A model generated the notes under the pieces. It was not told where the DNA came from. It searched no databases and saw only the letters and a program-made list of their open reading frames with translations. Both the position numbers and the translations under genes were made by a program. A stretch of DNA of 19,215 bases from JARKQH01 sp964631605 (lineage in GTDB: Bacteria; Verrucomicrobiota; Verrucomicrobiia; Limisphaerales; UBA8199), in contig CAZVYG010000092.1 in NCBI GenBank assembly GCA_964631605.1, positions 1-19,215 on the forward strand. The letters run 5' to 3'. Numbering within the stretch: the stretch's first letter is position 1; each line of letters opens with the position of its first letter. Shown piece after piece: positions 15,168 through 19,215 of this stretch.

Positions 15168-17093
15168 TCATTTTTTCAGGTCATCAAAATAATCCCGCAC
15201 GGCCCCCTGGTAGGCGCGCGGCACCTTTTCCTGGCTCAGCGCGCTTTCGGCGTCGGTTTGAGCCGCGGCGGCGGCTTCCTGGTAGCCCACCGTGCTCTGA
15301 CCTTTGATGCTGACCCCTTTGAGCGTGATGCTCGGCATCTGGTTGCCCGGCGAAAACTGCCCTTTGACCTTGGTGGGCTTCAGCGCGTCGCTGAGTTCTC
15401 CCGGCCCGCGGTCGCTCAACCCCCGCGGGTCCATGCCCGGCCGCGTGATCCCGGAATTATCCCACCCGCCGGTCCACTGTCCGTCCCACTCGCCGCCTTC
15501 CTCGGCCCACGTGCCGACCCCGGACCCGGGTTTGCCACCGGGTTTGTAGCCCGGCTGCCGGCTCAGGCGCCAGCCCTGGCCGGTGCCGACGCACATCGAA
15601 GCCTGTTCGAGCGCCTCGACCGCCGCCGCCATTTGCTGCGCATCACCCATCTGCTGCATCAGCTTCTCCAATTCCTTCGCCGCGGCGGCCAGCGACTGCG
15701 ACGCCCCGGCCTTCTCGCCCTGTTTCATTTGTTGCACCGCCTTCTTCAAGTGTTCCGCCACGTTTTCATAATTCTGCGCCGGGTCCAGCGCCTGGCTGAC
15801 CTCCTGCTCAATCTTTTCGAGTTGCTCCGGCGTGAGATTGGCCTGGTTCAACTCCCTGGCCATTTTCTCCAGCGTCATCTGGGCGGCGTCCGGCTGCCCG
15901 TTCTTAAGCTGCTCCGCCAGATCTTTGCCAATCTTTTCGGCCTGCTGTTGAAGCTGCTGCAGCGTCTTGGCCATCTCGCGCATCTTTTCAAGGTCCTTGA
16001 CGGTTGTATCCAGGTTCTTGAGGAACAACTCGGTCTGGCTGGCGGCAAGGGCGGCGATGGCTTCGTCCAACTCCGGCAACTGCAACCCCAGGTCCTGCGC
16101 CTGGCGCGACAGGGCCGAGAGGGTGTCGGACAGCTTCTGGCGCTGAGCCTCGCTGCCGCCCGAATTCGGGTCCAGCCCTCGCGCAGCCTGCTGGAGTTTC
16201 TCGAGCTCGTTTTTCAACTTCTCGAGGTTTTCGGGCGTCGCCCCGGGCGCGCCGACCTGTTTCTGCAGCGCTTCGATCTGCTTCTGCAAAGCGGCGGCGG
16301 TTTGCGAATCCGCCGCCCCGGCGTTGCGCGCCGCCTGTTCCAGCCGCCGGAGCGCCGGGTCTTTTGTCAGCTCATCCAGTTGCTGCTTCAGTTTCTCCGC
16401 CGCGCTGGCAAGGTCCCGCAACGCCTCGCTGCGCGTGAGTTTCTGGTTCGCGAGCTGATCGCCCAGTTGCGCGACCGACTCGAGAGACTGGCGCGTCGGC
16501 TCGAGAGTTGGCGGCCGCCGTTCCAGGCTCCGCCGGGTCAGTTCCGCAAGTTGCCGGCCGGTCTCCTTCAGGTTGTCGGCCTCCGCCTGCTTCTGGAGAA
16601 GCGTCTTGCTGCGGTATTCGGGCACGAACCCCAGGCCGGCGCTCAGCACCAGCACCAACAAGGCCCAGCGAACCGAGCGCGGCAGCCGGAATGGCAACAA
16701 GCGCCGCACGTCCAGGTTTCCGGCATGAGCCGCCGCATCGGCCAGGATCAGCTCGCGCCATTGTCCGGCCGCGGGGTCGCCCGCGACTTCCAGAGCCGTG
16801 CTCAACCGTTCCTTGAGCCGTTGACGGTCATCCACCCAACGCGCGACTTCCTCCCGCCCGGGTTTGCGCCAACCGCCAATCCCAGCCCCGAGAAGCATCC
16901 CCACCACGGGACTCAGGGCGGCCACCCAGAGCGTCCACAGCGGCAGCGGCCAGAAATGGTAAGCACCTGCAAACAACAGCGAGACAATTCCTCCATAGAG
17001 AAGGCCCTGCCATAAGCCGCGCAAGGCCCTTGCCCAACGCCGCCGCCGACCGGCGCGCTCGAGCACCGATTCGATGATTTCCAATTCGCTCAT
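15168..17093 (-). CDS. DUF4175-like coiled-coil membrane protein, first gene of MoxR operon
   Basis: A 641-residue inner-membrane protein. Hydrophobic segments lie at about 31-49, 53-74 and 140-157. Residues about 165-500 are a long charged, Gln- and Leu-rich coiled coil with several heptad blocks (EKLKQQLDEL, QKQIEALQKQ, EKLMQQMGD). A Gly/Trp/Pro-rich linker follows (about 503-555; GWRL, TWAEEGGEW, WTGGW). The C-terminus ends AYQGAVRDYFDDLKK, similar to proteins encoded beside MoxR systems in PVC bacteria and to DUF4175/TIGR02302-type proteins (from memory of the family). The coiled coil probably lies in the periplasm and may act as a scaffold or sensor. It leads the four-gene operon. The ATG is preceded by GAGG only two bases away. 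Function is not established. Confidence 0.82.
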   Translation of the reverse strand: MSELEIIESVLERAGRRRRWARALRGLWQGLLYGGIVSLLFAGAYHFWPLPLWTLWVAALSPVVGMLLGAGIGGWRKPGREEVARWVDDRQRLKERLSTALEVAGDPAAGQWRELILADAAAHAGNLDVRRLLPFRLPRSVRWALLVLVLSAGLGFVPEYRSKTLLQKQAEADNLKETGRQLAELTRRSLERRPPTLEPTRQSLESVAQLGDQLANQKLTRSEALRDLASAAEKLKQQLDELTKDPALRRLEQAARNAGAADSQTAAALQKQIEALQKQVGAPGATPENLEKLKNELEKLQQAARGLDPNSGGSEAQRQKLSDTLSALSRQAQDLGLQLPELDEAIAALAASQTELFLKNLDTTVKDLEKMREMAKTLQQLQQQAEKIGKDLAEQLKNGQPDAAQMTLEKMARELNQANLTPEQLEKIEQEVSQALDPAQNYENVAEHLKKAVQQMKQGEKAGASQSLAAAAKELEKLMQQMGDAQQMAAAVEALEQASMCVGTGQGWRLSRQPGYKPGGKPGSGVGTWAEEGGEWDGQWTGGWDNSGITRPGMDPRGLSDRGPGELSDALKPTKVKGQFSPGNQMPSITLKGVSIKGQSTVGYQEAAAAAQTDAESALSQEKVPRAYQGAVRDYFDDLKK

Positions 17094-17370
17094 CGCCTCG
17101 GCAATAACGTGGCGCAGGTGCGCGGTTTTGGCCAGTGTTTTTCTGGCCGCTCAAACGCCGAGCCGGACAGTCCGCCGCCAGCCGCCCTTGCGTCGGCCCA
17201 AACCGTCAACGGCCGGCTCCTCAAGGAGGGTCGCACCCGCCTGCCTGCGTGCTTGTTTTCCGCCGGCCGGGACGTTTCTCCAAGCTCGACAATTCGTAAT
17301 CGGCATGCAAACTATCACCATGCAGTGTCCATGTGTTACCGCCTTCGCTGCGTTCCAGCGCTTTTTCCGA
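17094..17370. promoter_or_regulatory. Divergent intergenic region between the MoxR operon and a GH gene
   Basis: About 277 bases that should contain the promoter of the four-gene operon (minus) and of the last hydrolase (plus). A perfect inverted repeat GGCCAG (17130-17135), loop TGTTTTT, CTGGCC (17143-17148) is 37 bases upstream of the operon start and could be an operator. A TCGACA at 17286-17291 is a possible plus-strand -35, but its -10 (AACTAT) is poor. No gene is supported here. Confidence 0.35.
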
Positions 17371-19215
17371 ATGAGGGGTTCGCCCGCCGGCCTCCTGACC
17401 GCCGTCCTTCTGGCCCTCCCCGCATCCATCTCCGCCCAGTCGGTTCCCTGGATTCTCCCCTGGAACGACTCCACCTCCAGCGTGACCGACTTCTCCGCCC
17501 TTAATCCGCCCATTGGCACCAACTGGGTGACCGTGGATGCCAACGGCCGTTTCGTCGTCAACGGCAGCCGCGTCCGGTTTCTCGGGGTCAACTTCGCCGG
17601 CGATTCGCCGTTCATGCCCACCAATAACGCCGACGCCGTGGCGGCGCGCCTCGCCAAGTTCGGCGTCAATAATGTGCGCTTCCATCACATGGACGCCCCC
17701 TGGGCCTACAACGGCGGCCTGCTGGCCTACACCAGCACGCGCAGCACCAACTTCAACGCCGCCCAACTCGAACGCCTTCACTTCCTGGTCTCGCGATTGA
17801 AAGCCCACGGCATCTACTCGGACATCAACCTGCTCGTGGGTCGCGAATACCGGTCCCAGGACGGCCTTGGCTCCGAAATCACCTCCCTGGATTGGAAAAC
17901 TCAGCATATTTTGGGTTACTTCTACGACCCCGCCCTGGCCTTGCACAAGGATTACGCCACCAAACTCCTCGCCGCGACCAACCGCTTCACCGGCCTGCCC
18001 CTGGCGCGCGACCCGGCGGTGGCATTTGTCGAAATCATCAACGAAAACGGCATCATTCAAAAATGGTTCGATGGCGCGCTGGATGCGCTGCCGGCCCGTT
18101 ACGCCACCAACCTGCAGGCGCGTTGGAATTCCTGGCTGGCGGCCCGCTACACCAACGATGCCGCCCTGCTCGCGGCATGGAACGTGGTGGACCAGCCGCT
18201 CGGCACCAACGTCCTCCGCAACGGCGATTTCAGCAGCGGCCTCACCTATTGGAACGCCGAACAGCATGATACGGCCCGGGCGGGTTTCACCCGTACCTAT
18301 GACTTCACCAATGGTCTCCCCTCCGCCCGCGTCATGGTCACCAACGCCGACTCGGTCTCGTGGCATATCCAGCTCAACCAGACCGGCGTGAAACTGACCT
18401 CCAACCAGACCTATACCGTCTCGTTCTGGGCCAGGTCCAGCCCCGCCACCAACGCCGACGCCTCGGTCATGCGCGCCCATACCGACTGGATCAACCTCGG
18501 CTCCTACCAAACCCTCAACCTGACCACCAACTGGCAGTTCTTCACCAATACCTTCCAGGCCATCGCCACGGAAACCAACGCGCGCGTCAACTTCGGTTCC
18601 ATGGGCAACAAACCCGCCACCTTCTGGTTCGCCGATGTCCGCTTTCAATCCGGCGGTCAGATCGGGGTTTTGCCCTCCGGCTCCTCACTGGCGGGCCGCA
18701 CCGTGCCCAACCTGCGCTACTCGGGCGCCGGCTACACCGGCACCCGCGAAGCCAGACGCGACTGGCTGCGGTTCCTCCGCGATCTCGAATACGCCTACTA
18801 CGACGCGATGGTCGGCCACCTTCGAACCAACCTCGGTTACCCCGGCCTGGTCTTTGGCACCATCATGGCCAACAGCCCGGCCACCGTCCAAAGCCGCCTC
18901 GAGGTCATTGACGGCCACGCTTACTGGCAGCACCCCCAGTTCCCCGGCACGCCTTGGGACTCCGTGAACTGGTATGTCCCCAACCTCTCGATGGTGAACA
19001 CCCTCTCGGATAACAACACTCTCGCCGGCCTGGCCCGCCAGCGCATCAAAGGCAAACCCTTCACCGTCACCGAATACCAGCACCCGTCCCCCAACTACTA
19101 CGGCGCCGAAGGCCCCCTCCTCCTCGCCGCCTACGGCGGACTCCAGGATTGGGACGGCCTCTGGCTCTTCGATTACGGCCACGGCAACCCCGTCTCAGGC
19201 GTGACCATGGGCTAC
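17371..19215 (+). CDS. Secreted clan GH-A hydrolase with inserted CBM4/9-like domain (cut by window end)
   Basis: The reading frame is open for 615 codons to the right edge, so the C-terminus is missing. From ATG 17371 a signal peptide runs to about ISA-Q at residue 22-23; in-frame ATGs at 17320 and 17305 would lengthen its n-region. The TIM barrel starts around residue 58 (GRFVVNGSRVRFLGVNF). EIINENG has the acid/base candidate Glu225 after Asn224. A segment with RWNSWLAARY and LAAWN is followed at about 280-430 by a CBM4/9-like beta-sandwich (NVLRNGDFSSGLTYW to FADVRF). The barrel then resumes, and FTVTEYQHP holds the nucleophile candidate Glu568. It acts outside the cytoplasm on an unknown polysaccharide. 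It is divergent from the MoxR operon. Confidence 0.85.
   Translation, partial: MRGSPAGLLTAVLLALPASISAQSVPWILPWNDSTSSVTDFSALNPPIGTNWVTVDANGRFVVNGSRVRFLGVNFAGDSPFMPTNNADAVAARLAKFGVNNVRFHHMDAPWAYNGGLLAYTSTRSTNFNAAQLERLHFLVSRLKAHGIYSDINLLVGREYRSQDGLGSEITSLDWKTQHILGYFYDPALALHKDYATKLLAATNRFTGLPLARDPAVAFVEIINENGIIQKWFDGALDALPARYATNLQARWNSWLAARYTNDAALLAAWNVVDQPLGTNVLRNGDFSSGLTYWNAEQHDTARAGFTRTYDFTNGLPSARVMVTNADSVSWHIQLNQTGVKLTSNQTYTVSFWARSSPATNADASVMRAHTDWINLGSYQTLNLTTNWQFFTNTFQAIATETNARVNFGSMGNKPATFWFADVRFQSGGQIGVLPSGSSLAGRTVPNLRYSGAGYTGTREARRDWLRFLRDLEYAYYDAMVGHLRTNLGYPGLVFGTIMANSPATVQSRLEVIDGHAYWQHPQFPGTPWDSVNWYVPNLSMVNTLSDNNTLAGLARQRIKGKPFTVTEYQHPSPNYYGAEGPLLLAAYGGLQDWDGLWLFDYGHGNPVSGVTMGY

Noticed and set aside
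11594..15307. Long plus-strand open frame of about 1237 codons across the MoxR operon
   Set aside because: It is antisense to four well-supported genes, and its product is rich in Arg, Gln, His and Pro with no recognisable domain, as expected from a shadow frame in GC-rich DNA.
17221..18648. Minus-strand open frame of about 475 codons
   Set aside because: Antisense to the start of the secreted hydrolase; Gly/Val-rich product without motifs. The plus strand shows a signal peptide, a catalytic Asn-Glu and a CBM.

Overview
The window looks like chromosomal DNA from a GC-rich Gram-negative bacterium of the PVC group, most probably a verrucomicrobium of the Pedosphaera/Limisphaera type. The basis is the protein repertoire rather than any marker gene: long secreted glycoside hydrolases, an RCC1-Ig protein ending in a Tyr-Tyr-Arg-Leu tail, a beta-helix/LamG/FnIII protein, and a MoxR-DUF58-BatA operon led by a large coiled-coil membrane protein. 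Canonical Shine-Dalgarno sites are nearly absent. There are no rRNA, tRNA, CRISPR, transposase or phage genes, and all eleven genes appear intact apart from the two cut by the window ends.

Layout. Positions 1-1462 (minus): a LuxE/acyl-protein-synthetase-like enzyme followed by the N-terminus of an MFS transporter that runs off the left edge, probably one operon. Positions 1677-3071 (minus): a secreted seven-bladed RCC1 propeller with an Ig domain, behind a near-consensus sigma70-type promoter with a 12-bp palindromic -10 region. Positions 3190-4653 (minus) and 4963-7833 (plus): two secreted glycoside hydrolases, a clan GH-A/GH5-like enzyme and a GH2-like enzyme, transcribed divergently from a 309-bp spacer. 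Positions 7874-11107 (minus): a large secreted beta-helix protein with LamG and FnIII domains, convergent with the GH2-like gene.

Positions 11279-17093 (minus): a four-gene operon transcribed right to left, DUF4175-like coiled-coil membrane protein -> MoxR AAA+ ATPase -> DUF58 protein -> BatA/VWA membrane protein. Families of this kind usually form envelope-associated chaperone or stress systems. Positions 17371-19215 (plus): the open-ended start of another secreted clan GH-A hydrolase, with a CBM4/9-like domain inserted between its two catalytic glutamates.

Together the window suggests a heterotroph that degrades complex polysaccharides with large secreted modular proteins. The most notable points are the inserted CBM in the last hydrolase, the missing MIDAS threonine in the DUF58 protein, the potentially bidirectional palindromic promoter at 3081-3115, and the LuxE-like/MFS pair with no other lux genes nearby. 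I did not find an obviously new defence or mobile system.
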